Shown here: positions 35,701 to 50,700 of the stretch, piece by piece
Layout: each line of letters starts with the position of its first letter
How positions within the stretch are numbered: the stretch's first letter is position 1
Assembly (NCBI RefSeq): GCF_018691265.1
Contig: NW_024881316.1
Location: 5,852,819 to 5,916,818 of the forward strand
DNA from: Tyto alba
Taxonomy: Eukaryota > Chordata > Aves > Strigiformes > Tytonidae
Reading direction: 5' to 3'
Length of the DNA: 64,000 nucleotides
The notes under the pieces: model-generated
Told to the model about the DNA's origin: nothing
Database searches by the model: none
Seen by the model: the letters and a program-made list of their open reading frames with translations, nothing else
Position numbers and translations under genes: made by a program

Positions 35701-38700
35701 ATGTCTTAAGCAACAAAAATTCAAAGCTAATTTAGGAAAAGTAAGCTTAAATTAGGACCAGGATTTCTTAAAAATTATAGCGGAGCAGGGCAGAATGTAT
35801 TTCTGCTGTGTTTGTGTTTCATTTTGGTACTCTGTTTTGGAGATGCACATATTTCATGTAAATATTAGATATAACTGGAAATTTGTGCTGGAAACAGGTG
35901 TGGAAGAAAACTATAACTGGAAACAGAAATGCATTGCTTCTGTTTAGGGAATAAACATTTTTTTTTTTTTCCTGTTTTATTTAACCTAGTTTTCCTTCCA
36001 GTTGCTGAAACCAGGCATTGAAATGAAAAAAGTAGCTGCCACCCAGCCTCAGTTTGTTGTGGCGCATTTTGCGGCGGCAGCGCGTTGGGTTGGCCCTGCT
36101 CGCCTCGGTGCCTTGGACGGGGCGGCCGGGCGGCGATGAGGGCCCTCCTGCGCGGGCTGGGAGCTGCAGGGCGGTGGCAGGTCGGTGGCAGGCCGTGGGG
36201 CCTGCTCCCCCCCCCCCCCCGTGTCTCTCCCGGGCCGCGCCGTTACGCTTCATCCTTTCGGGTTCACGGACGTGCCTGGGTTTGAGCGGGCGAACAGCCG
36301 CGCTGGCGTCCTTCAGAGCGAAGGAAGCCACGCGCGGGCCTTGCCGGGCGGCCGCCTGGGCAGCAAGAGGCCTTGGGCATGTCGAGGCTTCTCCCTCCCA
36401 CGGGGCAGCCGTGTCTCGGGCTCCGTGGCGGGAGAGGCCTGAGGCTCAGGTGCGAGCTTGCGCTCACGCGACAAGCGTGGTGCGTGTACTTCCAGCGGTG
36501 TTTTCGAGGTGGAAGCCTGTGACCCTCGCCAGCCGGCGGAGCGCGGCTGCGCCGAGCAGTTGGGCTCCCGCTCTTGAGAGCTCTGGGAGCGTTGGCCCAA
36601 AGACGGTTTGCTGGGTTTTCTTAAGTGGCAAGGAAAAGAGGAAAAAGCTGTTTGCCCGGCACGGGCTGTTGCTTTGGGCCAGGCTCCTCGCTGGAAGAGG
36701 CTGGGAGACAGCTGTGTATTGGTAAGTGGTAGGTGTGAGAGGGAATTCCCAGGCAGAGTTGGCATTCTTGTTTCACTTTGAAAAATGTGACAGCAACGCC
36801 TGTTCTGTTTTCTGTCGGATACTTGGGCTGACACACTTGGTACTTCCCCTAAAGAAATGTAACTTAAGTAAGTTTTTTAAAATTTTCTTTAAACTAGGCT
36901 GCCTTTAAGGATTTTTTGAAAATAAAATCTGAAATCGCAATGTAATTCATGCTGTTGTCCAGGATATAAAGGACATGAAGGGTAACAATGAACATTAACT
37001 CTACTATTGATAACTTATCTTTCGGGTTTTTTGAAGTGTAGCATTTTATTTCATGTTACAGTGATATTTTCAGTGTAACTGTCATCCTTTAAAATATTAG
37101 TTGGCTTAGATTTTTTTAAGATTTATTTTATATATTCGGCCATTAAAAACATAAACTCATTTTAAATAAATGAAAAACAACTCATGAGAAACAAATAGTG
37201 TAAAACTGACAATACTGAATAATTCATACTTTTTACTTAAAAATCAATCTTGTGCTTTTTTCCCCACTGCTTTTCCATTTCTTCCTTAAAAAGCAGCCAA
37301 AGCAAAGATACTTTTCATATCGGAATGTGGCACTGTAACAAGAATTTGTCTTACGTCTGGATTTCTTTCTGTTGTAACAACTGATTAGCATGGTGCATCA
37401 TTAAAATTCAGATAGCATTGTGTAGAAATTTCTGCAGAAATGCAGTATGAACATGGATATAAGTAATCCATGGGCTGCTTGTATCCTTAGATGAGGGCTG
37501 CTAGGTTTTTTTGGTTCTTGAATATGCAGGAGTCATTTAAAGATAAAATAATCAGCTTAAACATGTAAGGGAGGGTTATATAGATTTCCTAATTAATGCA
37601 TCTTGGAAAATAAACAAAAGCAAAATGCTTGTCATTTGGTACTAATGTGGTGGAATAGTGTGGCAGCAGGATCCCTGCTTTTCACTTGGCCTCTCATAAA
37701 GATTCAACTTCACTTCAGCTGTAAAAATGTGCAAATTACATTACTACTACATGACTGACTTCTGTAATTACATTAAGCGATTGAGATAAATCCCTGTGCT
37801 GGGTTCCCAAAAGAATGCTTGCAGCTGTGTGATTTTCGCATCTGATCCTATGGTTTGTTGTACCCAGCAGTGCCTGCTTTTTCTTCCACCCCCCCCCCCC
37901 CCCTTTTTTTAGAGGAGTCTGTTTGGTTAAGAGGTCATGTTGGGCACAAGATGGAAGAATAAAGCAAGATTGCTTTCTAGGGTGTACCACCCAGAAATTT
38001 GTTTTGTGGAAAAGGTTAGCAGGCCATGATGATTTTCACAGAAAGGCAGGTGCAGTATTGTCCGTGTGGCACACTTGTGAGCTTCACATGGACATAATGC
38101 ACATGTAGTACACAGAAGCCATGCTGAGACATGGCGATTTGTGTGTCTGCTCACTTGCTGGAGAAAATAAATTGTTTCGCAGTCTTAAAAATGAATAGTA
38201 TGCATATTTTCCTTTACAAAAGCCAAATTAGACGTTGGTGGAGACATAAGATTGCATACTCATTTTTTTTATAGAGCAGTTAATTAAATTGGTTTGCATG
38301 GCAATAGAATGGGAAAGAAGAACATTTATTCTCAAATTTTGTAGTTAAATTTATTCTTGGAAAGGTCAAGCAGAGGAGTGAGATTTTGCTAGTAAGTTCA
38401 GCTGCCCAGATTTGCCAATAGGTGAAAGTTAGAAACTTGATTTCTATTTTAATGGATACAACTGATGTAAAACACAGATTTAAAAATATATAGTTTTATA
38501 GTGCAAGTAATGGGCGTTAACTTGTATGGACAAACAATTAGTACGATGAATAACTTTTCAGATTTGCATTCATCTGTGGATATTAGCAGCTGACAAAGGA
38601 TCACACTGGAAAAAAATAGTTGTATTATTTCATAACTGATTTTCACCCCATGCAGTTTGGAACTTGAAGCCTTATAAGTCCATTCTGTCTACTTACAAAG

Positions 38701-41700
38701 ATTAACTAGCAAAATAAAGCAGATTATGTTGCTTCTCCAAATCTAAGATATATTTCAGCAAAATACATTTCTGTTGTCATCATAAATTTTCTTTCAAGTT
38801 CACTTGTTAGGTGCTGCTGTTAATTATGCACATTGCAAAGAAATGGAAACTGAATCATCGGCAAAAAATTTTGTAGACATTCTGTCATTTTTATGCAGGG
38901 ATTCTTCCCTTTCCTGTTTGCATACTTATTTGCTTTTGAGGTGTAGCACAAGTCATCTGAGCATAGAGGATCAAAACTGGTGCTTGACTAGCTTGCTCTT
39001 TCACACTGTGCAGACGTGGTTTTTTAGTTTATAACATTCTGGCAGAATCAGAGAAATAAAATTGCAGGTTGTAATCTTTAATTTGGTAGGATTGCAACAC
39101 TGCAAGAGAAACTGGGCTTTTAAAATGTAAAGCTAGTGACGATTTCAGAAGAGAACAGTGCTGTTTTTCTAAGGGTTAGATTCTCATTGTTGTACAGCGT
39201 TGAAAAAAAAAAATTAAATTTTTTAAATGAAAAAGGAGTGACAGACAATTTAGTAGCATTTCATAATACAGCATGATGAGAACTTGGTAAAAGAAAGGCA
39301 GTCTATTAACCTTGCTTTTACTGTGAAGACCTTCAGCTGAAGTACCAGAGTTGTATTCAATAGAAGAGGCTTGACCTTGGAATAAAAGTGCATATTCCTG
39401 GAACCCTCATTTTTAATTAAAAAAAAAGTTGCATTGAAAAGATGAGCAAAAATGCTTACTCCCCTGGCTGAAAGAAAAATTGGATGTCATTTAGCTTTTT
39501 GCTTGCATACCATCTGCACCCCCAGGCACAGCTCAGTTTCAGCAAGGGCAGTACAAAAGTCCGTGTGCGCTGCAAATGTTTGAAATACTGGCAAAACAAA
39601 TTGAGAGAGAACCTGCGATGAGTTTTCTGAACGTCTTTTGCAAGTGGATGTGTCAGCACCGTGTGTGTGTTTGTACACCTGGTCCGATGACTTGCTTTGA
39701 TTCAGGGACTGAATCGTTGTCTATGTTAACGTTGGGCTTAGGAATCTCAGTCGCATACCCATGAGGCCAGGGCTGTGCAGCTGTGGGACAAAATGCTGTT
39801 CCCTGCCTCCAGAGAGCTTACGAGACAAGACTACAGGTGAGCAGAAGTAGGTTAAAAAAAAAGCTGAAGGAAAGAGTGGCAAGAAAAGGGTGCATTGCAG
39901 GCAAGAGCTGTAGCAGAGGAGCGGTCTCTGACTTCTGTTCTCTTTCCTGTGGGTCTGGTGGGAAGGGGGTTTGCTAGCGTGGAGGAGAGCAGGGTGATGT
40001 CGGGAAGCTTTGCCGAGCAAAAAGGCTGTGCCCACGCACAAACGCAGCTGCGTGAGTGCTGGAGGTGGGTGTCACGGTGGGGCTGGAGGCGGGCGCTGAC
40101 GCGGTGCCCAGGAAGAGGCGGTCAGTAGGGTGCCGTGAGTTGGACGGAGGACTGGGCAGTGGGTCTTGGCAGAGTGCTCCGGTGGGGCATTTCTGCAGCC
40201 TGATAGGCTTTGTCAAGGGAAAAAGGAGGTTGTGGTGATCAAGGAACAGCTTGGTTGTAGAGCTCTCCCTGTGTGACTAGATTAGAAAGGCCACCTCTGC
40301 AACAGAACGGCAGAAAGAGACTGACAGAGGGGTGTAGTCTGGATGTGTGAGCCCCCAAACTGCCACAGCTGGATGCACTGTCCCCGCTGTGGAGGGGCAG
40401 GCCTGGCTGGGGCTGATGTCCACAGTGCCTGAGAAGGGCAGAGAGGTTGAGGGACAGCATGTCAACTCTCTAAAAGATGTAGCAGTGAACGACGGATAGA
40501 AACCGATCTATGAATTTAATTACTTCTGTGCTTTTCACCTTTCTCTCATTTACGTTAACAAGGCCCTTTATAACAGGTATTGCTGAACCCAGAAGGGTGG
40601 TTTGGATGACTACTTCTCTTCTGTTTGGCCAGGAGCTGAAGGCCCTTGTGGGCAGCAGCAGATGACAGCCATCTCAGTGGAACCCTTCTGCTGGGATCCT
40701 TGTTGTGTCTATACTGGTTTAGAAGTCACTTTTCATATCCAAAAGCACGCCTGTTAAAACATTACGAGGTTGCCAGATTGAGTCGGCAAGAGTCCCTGAA
40801 ACAGTTCAGTGCAAATTCACTTTAAAAAATTTCATATTAGCCTTTTGATTAATAACATGCTTGTAGCCTTGGGTTAATCTTGCAGAAGGACCCTCCGGCC
40901 CCAATCTGTAGAAGTATTAGCTATCACAGTCATTACCAGCATCTTCTGTTAAGACTGACCAACTCTTCACATGTCAACTAAACATTCAGCTTCAGGCCTC
41001 TCTCTCATTTATCACTGAGCTGGGGACACTGGGCAGAGTTAAATTAAAAACTGCTGCCCCTCCTCTGGCTCTGTATATGTCCCTAAAAATATCTGCATGG
41101 AATAAGCAAGTCAGCAGATAATGCTTGCAATGGCAAAGCAACACTTTTCTGTCAAGGCTTTTTCACAGATACAAAAATCCTAGTAAAATGTCACGTGGAT
41201 TGTGTTTGTAAAATTATTTTAAAAATCAAGAGGCAGTAATTAAAACCTTCTGAATGAAAGGAGGTTCCTAGACTTCAGTAACAACATACAGACCTTTTCT
41301 TAATTTACTACTACTTACCCTTATCCTTATCCCTATACTAATTATGCAGTTTTGTGGGAATTGGATGTCTGGTTCTCATTTATTGTGTTTTATAATTGCA
41401 TATTCATCCAGCTCTTATCGCAAAGCTGGATGCTTTGGCTTTGTTTTCCCTCCCTGAAATAATTTATATATAAGGTTCAGCAAATGGAACCTTGTTACTT
41501 GTGTGAAGCTGCCATTTAACCATGAAGTGAAATGCTTTTATCGAGTTTGCCCTGCAGATATGGTCCGCTGTGGCAGTGCTGTCCATATTTGGTGGCTGTG
41601 CAAGGAGAGCCAGGTGGTGCTGCAAAGCATAGCACAGTGAAGCGTGGACAGATCTAGGTTTGACATTTGTCATCCTGTACTGCTAAAGGGAAGAGAAAAA

Positions 41701-44700
41701 TCTGCTTTTCCATATGCTTATGCTTTAATTTTTGCCTGCAGTTTTGTCCAGATGGCCTTGTGAACATTGTTTACTTTAAGATGCTGTCCCAGATGTTTTT
41801 GAATGCCGATGGATAAATGCAACAACTGTGGTATACTAATACACAAATTATTTACACAATTCTGGCTTATTTTTTTCTTCTTTTTTTTTTATTTTATTTT
41901 ATTTATTTTTAACCCTCTTCTCCCCAGCACTGCTCTCTAAGGCACACTTTTCTGAGGGGAAGAAGTCTCCACTTATATTATTAGATTTCTGAGAGTGAGC
42001 AGTGCCTTTGAGTTGTAGACACTTGGAGCTCCCATCCTCCTGTTATGATTCTTTTGGAGCTCTGTGTGGGTGAATGAATCTCAGACACTGTAGCGTGCCC
42101 CTGGTAAGAGTGTCAATTAAGAGGTGTTGCTGCATGCAGCCCATAAAACAGTGACTCTTTCAGGGTGTGAGCAGCTCCCAAGCTGTTTGTCATTCATTGC
42201 ATTCAAAACCACTTTGCTTTTTCAAGGAGAACTTGGTCTCTTACTTTGCCCTTGTACTGTCTTGATTTTCCGCACGAGTGGAAGGGAGAGTGTTTCAAAG
42301 CTGTGTAAGCAATATTACCAAGAACATTTAAAAATGTTTTTAAACAACAAAACACCTCTAACTCCATTTTAACAAAGTCGATACAATTTGGAAAAATAAT
42401 TACGCCTTGATAGCACAATAGGGTGCAGACAGACTGCATCAGAAGCTTGTTGCCAGATACAATAGATATTTTAATGACTTCTTTTTTTATTTAATTATAT
42501 TTTTTCTTCTTCTAAGCGGGAAGCTACCTAGGAGTGTACATAAAAGAACCTTTTGGCATGAGCATTTCATTAACGTAAATACGTCTGTTAGTTACTTCTC
42601 AAGAACACTTTAATGAGACTTCAATGTGAAACTCATTAGAACAAATAGATGAATTCATATGTCAAGACAGAGATTGCAGCATCACAGTTCTTGGCATCTA
42701 TTAAGTCCATAACTCGTTTACATTGACATGCATTGTTAATCAATATTTAAGACACTGCAGATGTCAGTAATGTTCATATTTAGTCCTGCAACCATGACAG
42801 TATGAAAGTTGCTAGTAGAATTCAAGGCTAAATACGGTTATCTCAGGTCTTTCCGTTACCTCTAGGCTACAAGTTAATGACTGTCTAACTTTGCTGCCCC
42901 TCATCTGTTTAAATAATAAGGAAAACATGAAAATATGTGGATGTTGTACTGGTCGCCTATTCCATTGCAGTTTTATCAAATGTTTGTTGTTTGAAATTGA
43001 AACACCAGCATCGTATGTATTTGGGTTGTGCTAGCAATTCCTCAGGCTGTGACAAAAGGAGGTGGGTCAAGGAGCAGATGCAGTGTTTGGGGGAGCTGGT
43101 AACAAGTATCGGGCCGCTGCCCACCTTGTAGGAGGCAATTCAAACAGATGGCAATACTTGATGAGGGTTCACGGTGTTCAAGGGGTAACTTTTGGTTACC
43201 TCTCTTCAAGTGCACCAAAAAGCAGTCGTCGTGTGGTGTTTCTAGTGTGTCTAATGAACGTACGTCTTAACTGCCTATTGTTAATAAACTAACAGAGCCA
43301 GCTTTATTGCTCGGGTAAGTGAAGCAGTTACAGTCTTATGGGACAGTATGATTATTGTAGAAGGGTTTGTTGGATATATGTAATTGTTGGGATTTTTTTT
43401 CCCCAGGGGTTTAACTGCTGGTGTTTCTTTTTTTAAAAAAGATTATGTAAAGCAGCTTAGAGTACCATCAAGAAATCTTTCCAAGTAATTTTAAAAATTA
43501 TAAACATAATCCATGGAAGGACTGAAATGATTAAACTATGCAATTATGTAGTTACGTAGTAATTAATCTATAGTTTAATTATAGGTTCATCAAAAATCAT
43601 ACGACTTCGTGAAGAAAACAGTGAAACAAGTGAAATACTGAAAGGAAAAAGTTCTGGTAATGGTGCATCAGTTCCAGTTAAAGGAATAAATAATTTAGGA
43701 AATACGTGCTTTTTTAATGCTGTCATGCAGGTAAGATGGAAAGATCATACAGCTTTTTCTTAACAGATTTCAGAAATACTTAATCTATATAAACTGTGGT
43801 CTTCAGAAAAAGTTCTGGCCATTAGCAGTCTTCATTCTGCTTTCGGAAGGTTCCTTTCAAATTCTTTTTATTCCTCACTATCCAAGCCGTATTTCCTCTT
43901 ATAACAAAAAAGAATTCCTGGATCAGTAGCATTTTTCACAGTAATGAGACAAATGAAAATGTCAAGTGTTTTACACACTGCATATGTGTGTGGGTTGTAC
44001 TCCAGCATATGGTTTTATTTGTAGTTCAGCATTAGGAAGTCATGAGTAATGCACAGTATTTACCATACTGGTGGGTGTGAAAAGTGGTACTTTATGCATA
44101 ATGTAAATGTCTGCACAGTACATTGTGATGATTTTAAGCCCCTACAATGGATACAGTTATAAAAGTGCTTTTATTGATTGTTTTTTTTTTTTGTTTTTTT
44201 TTTTTTTTCCCCAACCAGAATAAAAGGAATGAGCTATACTAATACACTTTTAGTGATGTTGAGTGTACGACTAATCCAACATACTCAAAAAAAGTAGCAG
44301 CCTTAGCAGGTTTTCTATTGGAGCATCGTATTGCTTGTCAGCTGAGCAGAGGCATCTGTGTGTCTTCAGACAGCAGGGATCAAATGAGAGAGAAAACTGC
44401 AACAAAGGTGTTCTGAACTGGCACTCTTTACCTTGCGTTTATGGTGGTGATTACAAAACTCAGCAAACAAATAGTAAATTAGTAAGGAATAGAATTACTG
44501 CAAGGTGTTCTCTGTCCATACTTAGGACATTGTAGAAAAAGTAAGCGATCTGCATTCAAAGTTAACCAAAAATAAACAAAGCTGAGATATGATGAGATTG
44601 TTTCTCAAATTCAGAGAGATAGTGCTTTTCAGTGTGCCAAAGCCTTTGTGCTTCTTGGGGCACAATGAGGGCGACTGCAGAGTTTAAAAGAAACAAATTA

Positions 44701-47700
44701 TTTCTGATACTAATGCCCTTACCATAAGAAAATAAAAATTAACTAATCTTGTTGTTCAGTAAAAATAACAAAGTAATTACTAGGAAACTATTTTGGAATT
44801 ACAGAAACAGAAGTAGATACAATTTTAGAAACAGTCTGAGATCAATGATCTTGGTGCTTATAAGGGTGATACCTGCTTTTTCTAGGGGTCTGATTTAAAC
44901 ATCAGTTGTACGTTATGAAACATATCTAGTTTGTCTATCCCTGAAGCTAGAATTTATAACTAAAGAAAAATGTGCAGTTGAAAGATCAGCATGTGTTTCT
45001 TGGGTTTATTTTTTTTTCTTTAAGAACTTGGCACAGACTCATGTACTAAATGAACTGATGTATGAGATGAAGGAGAAAGGAACAAAGTTAAAAATCTGTC
45101 ATACTTCAGACTCCCAATTGGTAAGTATGCAGTGAGAAATACAAATTTGGGGAAATGTGGGAAGAAGCTGGAGGATGGGACATAGCATCTCCATTAAAGA
45201 CACACTCTTACTCTCCTGTTTCTTTTGCCTTTCAGTTGTTTAGCTGTTTCATGATATCTGTGAACTCAGTCCTTTTACAAAACTAATTATTCAGCCCTGG
45301 AGAAGGAGGAATAGTCACTTCCTTTCACATTTTGTGACACTGAAGTAGCAAATAATGCTTGACCTTAAGAAAAAGTGGCTGGGTTATTTTTGTTTCCCAT
45401 TTCATTGCCTCAGTATGAATTTGTGATACAGGAAATAGTATATTTGGCTCTAGAAAATGTTCATGAAATGTTTTATTCCAGTCTGTCCCAGCCCTTCATT
45501 ATAAGGCTTGTAAACTTTATTATGTGCTTCATGATCCAGAGGATTAAACTGAGAAGCAAAACTTCAGTGAGCACCAAATTTCATGTTTTCAAGCTCATTG
45601 CAGGCATGTGGGAAAGAGATTCCTGTGGTTATTACCAAAATAATATGCTGCTGTTCCTGGTTGTGTCTTAGAGACTTGAGTTTTCATAATATGTCGTTGA
45701 CAGTAAGGATAATGTCCCTTTCCCTCTGCTAGCTAAAGAAAGCAGTTTACAGAGGATTTCTGTGTGGTTTTTTTTTTTGTTTGTTTGGTTTTTTGTTTTT
45801 TTTTTTTTTTTTTTTTTTCTTTTTTTGCTTTTCGCTGGGAGCTTTCTGTCTGGTGGCAGTGAGGGTTGAGGGGTGGGATTCTGTTTCAGATATCTCTGTA
45901 ATGATGATGATTTCTGTATGTTGCTGTCAGTGGTGTTCGTAGCTTCTCCAGGCAAGAACAGTGTGAAATTCACTGCATTGCTGTCTGTATTTCCTCCAGT
46001 GCCAGTTCTGAGCAGCAACATGTTTCACTAAAGTTGTCCTGAGCCACAGCAGAGGTCTGGAGCTTGTTTGTGCCTGGGGGCTTAGAAAGCCAGCGGTACA
46101 TCGGCTTATGCTTGATGTGAAACTTGCACAGCCATAAGGTTGAAAGACTTATTTTTTTGTTTAATGACAGTGCTTGCAATGTAAATTAGGTCTTCGGACT
46201 GTGTTTTCAGGTCTTTGAATGTCAACGCAGAATTAGAGGGCTGCAGTGCTCTAGCTAATAGTAATGTAGAAACTCCCGGCTTCTTGCCTGGTAAAGGGCA
46301 TTTTCCCACCTTTTGATAGTGTATATAATGCAAATACTTTGTGTATATCCGTAGAGCGTACGTTTTGTGTGGGTCTTCTTTCTGGACGAGGCAGCCTCTC
46401 TAATAGTTCGCACAGCGGTTGTGATGTGTTTTTGTGAGAGTCAGGCCAGCTGGTAGGAAGGGCTGTGGGCCGGCTCCTTCCAGCGCCGGCACCCGCTGGC
46501 TGGGGCAAATCTCACGCCGGGAGGGGCTGTGCAGGACGTACCCTGTGCCTGTCCCCCACTGCCACGGCAGGGGTGTGCTGTCAGCTCCTGCTCTGAACCA
46601 CTGCTGGCGCCTTCCCAGCACCTGGTTCCCGGGGGAACAGCGTACGTTTCGGTGGCCCTCGAATGTGTGGGAAGGGTCGGTGTGCGGCTCACGGGTCGGA
46701 GAAGCTGACCACCCCTGTCCTGTGGTTGAGTAGGAGGAGTGCCACTGAGCCCTGTCTTTCGCTGGCCCGTGGGGGAGGTCACACATGTTGTCTCTCCAGC
46801 TGAATTTCAGCGCATGTAGAAGTAAAAGCACAGGAGGCAGTCTGTTTTTGTGAGAATCAGACTGGTTCAGGGGCATGCCTGTTTCCAAAACTACTGGTTA
46901 CCAAGCAATTTGCTGGATGGGAATTGTTTGGTTTTGCAACTATTACTGCTTAAATATTAAGCTTTCTCTTCAGCTATTTCAATCATGTAGGTGACATAAA
47001 CATTTCAAAAAACCCTGCAAACAGAACACTGTAAGACTGAAAGTTACATTGTTGTTTGTCATAAACGCGCTAACTTGAAATAAGTCTTGTGTGTCATCAA
47101 CTTTGAAATCTGATGTGCAATTTACCTTTGCTTTGAAGGATCCTCTGGTGGTAAACCTCTCCAGCCCGGGACCTTTGACTTCAGCCATGTTCTTGTTCCT
47201 TCACAGCATGAGGGAGGCTGGAAAAGGTCCTCTTTCTCCCAAAGTGCTGTTCAGCCAGCTTTGTCAGAAGTATGTATTGTCAGTATCTTCTACTTACTTC
47301 TTTATTTTTAATTTCCAGTGATATGTTTCTAAATGTGCCATGTCTGTTGTGTTTTCTAAGGTGCCATTAGATTTTTACCAGGCAGTCCAGAAAATGTCAT
47401 CTTCATGTTTTAAAATTGCAGGGCTCCTTATTGCGCTGCAGGGTTGTACCTGCCCTTCATGAAATGTATGGCCCAGTCCATAACCACTGACTTTCAATGG
47501 ACTTTGAACTGAGTGTGATTGGGGCAGAAGAGAGCATGGTAAAACTAAAGAAAATAGAATTACCTTTCAGTTTCTGTTGTATATTAGCATAAAGCTGTGC
47601 TAATACTGCAAAGTGTATGTAGTTATTTTGAAAAAAAAAAAAAAAAAGGTAAGCTTTTAAACGGGAGACCTCTGCTATGATGTCTGACCTTGGCATCATT

Positions 47701-50700
47701 TCAAAATTAAAAAGGGTCTAACAAGTAAGGACTTAAGGCGGTACTGAAATGGCATATGGCTCCAGATTGCAAAGAGCTTAAAAGCCCTAAAGAAACTCCT
47801 GTTTCTTGGCATGGAAAATGTTTACAGTGGTGCTTTGTAGGTGCCTTCAATTATAATGCAAACAACCTTGCTTTTTAAAACACCTGTAGAAGACCTATTT
47901 AAAAGTTGATACAAATATTTAAATATTGACTTTACAAGTAAAAGAAGCTGTGGAAGCAGAGTAAGTGGAGGATGCTATAGCTGAATCTCACATTTAAAAA
48001 GGTTAATAATGCATGCTTGTTTATTTGCTACAGTATTATTGTATGGCATTTTAAGCATTCTTTAAGCAGCCCAAGAGTTAGGAGGAAAGTTGCAGTCTCT
48101 TACTATGATGTTTCAGGGCAACCTCACTGAGCAAGCATGGGTTTAAAATATGAAAACAAAAGCTCTTAGACTACAGCAGAGACAATTTAATTCTGATAAA
48201 GAAATCAGTTACTACTTTTTCTTTACCTTCAAAATTCAACTTCAGAAACTTAATATTGTATTTTTTCTATTGCACTTGAATTCCTTTCAATTCTTTTGAG
48301 CTGTAAAAGGAAATGTGCATAATGTGTCTTTACAGTGATTTTGAATCAACAGCAGTGTTCTCTATTTAGCGTTATCTACCTGGAAGAAAAATATATAGGG
48401 AGGAAAAATACATTGTTTCATCACTTCTCCTCCTGTTTCAGGGCTGACTCAAAAATGTGATTATAAGAACAAAATTTGGCCAAGAAATGGAAGGGAAACA
48501 ATTAAATAAGAATAGTATTTTTTTCTTTGTGGGTATTAAGGACAGAAGGGGAAAAGATGATGTGAAGCATGTTTTGAAGACCACCGTAGCAACCTCATTG
48601 TAAAATAATCATGATGCAGTGCACTTCGGATGGCATTGTATTTTTGTGGTGATAGCTATTTTATATCTGCTCTGTGTGCGTGTGTTTGTATCTGTGTAGT
48701 CATCAAGTGATGGCTACACAATATATCAATATTACATCTCAAATATCTAATTATTTTTTGGGGGGGGAGGGTTGATCTTTAAGATGGGCATATACTTTAA
48801 CTGCCAGCTAAAATTGAAACGTGTTTTAATGCGGGCAGCAGACTCTTGCTGTGTATCTGTCAGCTTCTGACATCTCTTGCTTTCATCCCTTCTTCTTACT
48901 TTTTCTTACTTCTTACCTACTTGCAGAACACCACTTAGGTATAAATCCTTTACTAGCTCTAGTATCAAAACCACAAGTGTCAGCCACATACTGTTAGCAA
49001 GAAAATAGGCGTTAAAGGGCAGTAAGCGGCTGCACGGGTATGACAGGAGGTTTTAGTCTTTTGATTATTTTATTATTGATGGTGATGTAAGCAAGAAAGA
49101 AGAAAGGGAGAATTTCATCAAATTCAGCAGTCTGCAGTGGTGGAAGTAGGAGAATGGGAAATCTTCATCTCCGCAAACTGACTACGTTTCCTATATGTTA
49201 ACTTAAACAGTATGAGTGCAGTGTTCTGGCACGCCACGTTTTCAGCGCCTTTTTTCATCTTTTCAAGTTGGCCATCTCATCTTTAGCAAAGTTAAAATGA
49301 AAGCGAGAACATGACAAGATTGCAGGAGTCCCAGCTCGGAAGAAGTCTGTGTTGCTGCAGCATTCTCAATAAACTGCTTTTGGAATCCTGCCAAGGAGTC
49401 ATAATAAAGTAATCTTAAAGGCATGCACTACTTGTGGTCTTCACATGCATTAGCACAGATTGTTTTTACCTCCCAAGTGAAGTTTGAACAGCATCTTTCC
49501 TAAAGAGATGATAGGATGAATGTGTAAAAGGAGGAACTACACTGAAAAAAAGGGTTCCTATGTCAGAGGAAGAAAAGTCAGTTAGCTACTGGAGAGAAGG
49601 ACATGGGTAAGGACTTCTAATAGTAATGTTTTAGTTTTGTATATTTTACATAAAAGTTTGCTGACTCCAGTTGCAACCTTGTTTTTAAAATTTATTCTTT
49701 CCCCATCACAGACCTTGCTGTCTTAGTCTCAGTCCACAGTATACGACTGCACCTTTCTTTAGCGAAGAATTTATGAAGCAGATTGTACAGATAGTACAGG
49801 AGGTACTTCTCTGCGATATCAGGGGTTGGACTCAGTGACCCAGGAATTGTCTTCCCAGTCTTTATCATAACATTATTTCAAATAGTTGCTTGTTGCTTCC
49901 AAAACAGGGACATGCACACTGAGTGGTTATGCAGAATATAGACTTTTTACTCAATACTTAGTATAGTCACATCCACATCTTATTAGGCTTCTTAGAAATG
50001 TGAATGGCTGAAAAATTGAAGCTGTCAGCAGGTGCTGGCAAGCTGCTGTTCTCTGTATACTAAGATCTATCTACTTGTCACGACTCTTATAGTATGCTAT
50101 CAGCCCAAAAGTAACATGGCGATTTCCTAGTAACATTTTTCTCATGTGTAGCAGAAGGATGATTCTTTAAAAAAATGGTTACTTTTCCCTGATGACACAA
50201 GTGGATTATATATATATAAATATATATAAATTTTTATTAAATTGGTATTGATGAGTTTGGGGGTTTTTTGTTTTTTAATCTCCCATCTGAACGGTAACAT
50301 ATTTTCCTCTAGGATCGGTTGATGGAAGATATAGTAAAGGTAGCTGTATAATTTAACACCTGACATTTGCCCTCATTTCTAGTCCAGTGCTGGAAGAACA
50401 CTTCTGAATTTGAGGCCCAGAGTTGCTTTTTTTGATGAAACTGTAGGACTTTAGGACTCCACCTGCTTCAGATGTTGCAGTATGCAAGAGTTTGAATGCT
50501 CACATTTGAACTGGGCATACTTGCTCAAAAATTGAAAAGTGCTCAGTGAAAGACCTAAGGCAGCAGGGAAGGAAGGAAGAGCTGAAAAGGAGCGGGCAAA
50601 GGCATGTAGGAATGCAGTTAGGTGTGGGCAGAGAGCCCGTAAAGAAAGGGATAAGGCGCTGCCTTGTTCAGCTGCAGGTCCCGGGTGGGATCCCAAAACC

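Larger units (their letters stand above)
34989..43584 (+). other. USP45 intron between coding exons 4 and 5 (8.6 kb)
   Basis: Holds a CpG-rich block (36040-36700), a 17-C run followed by T's near 37889-37912, a GC-rich repeat-like block (39755-40210) and A/T-rich sequence. No further USP45 exon is missing, because the phase joins exactly from 34988 to 43585. Confidence 0.7.

Noticed and set aside
36054..36725. 223-codon plus-strand frame in the intronic CpG block
   Set aside because: Several frames are open there at once because of base composition, and no family is recognised. Kept only as a regulatory candidate.
46434..46888. Overlapping open frames in a GC-rich intron patch
   Set aside because: No splice-consistent exon, no recognisable protein, and USP45 phases join without it.
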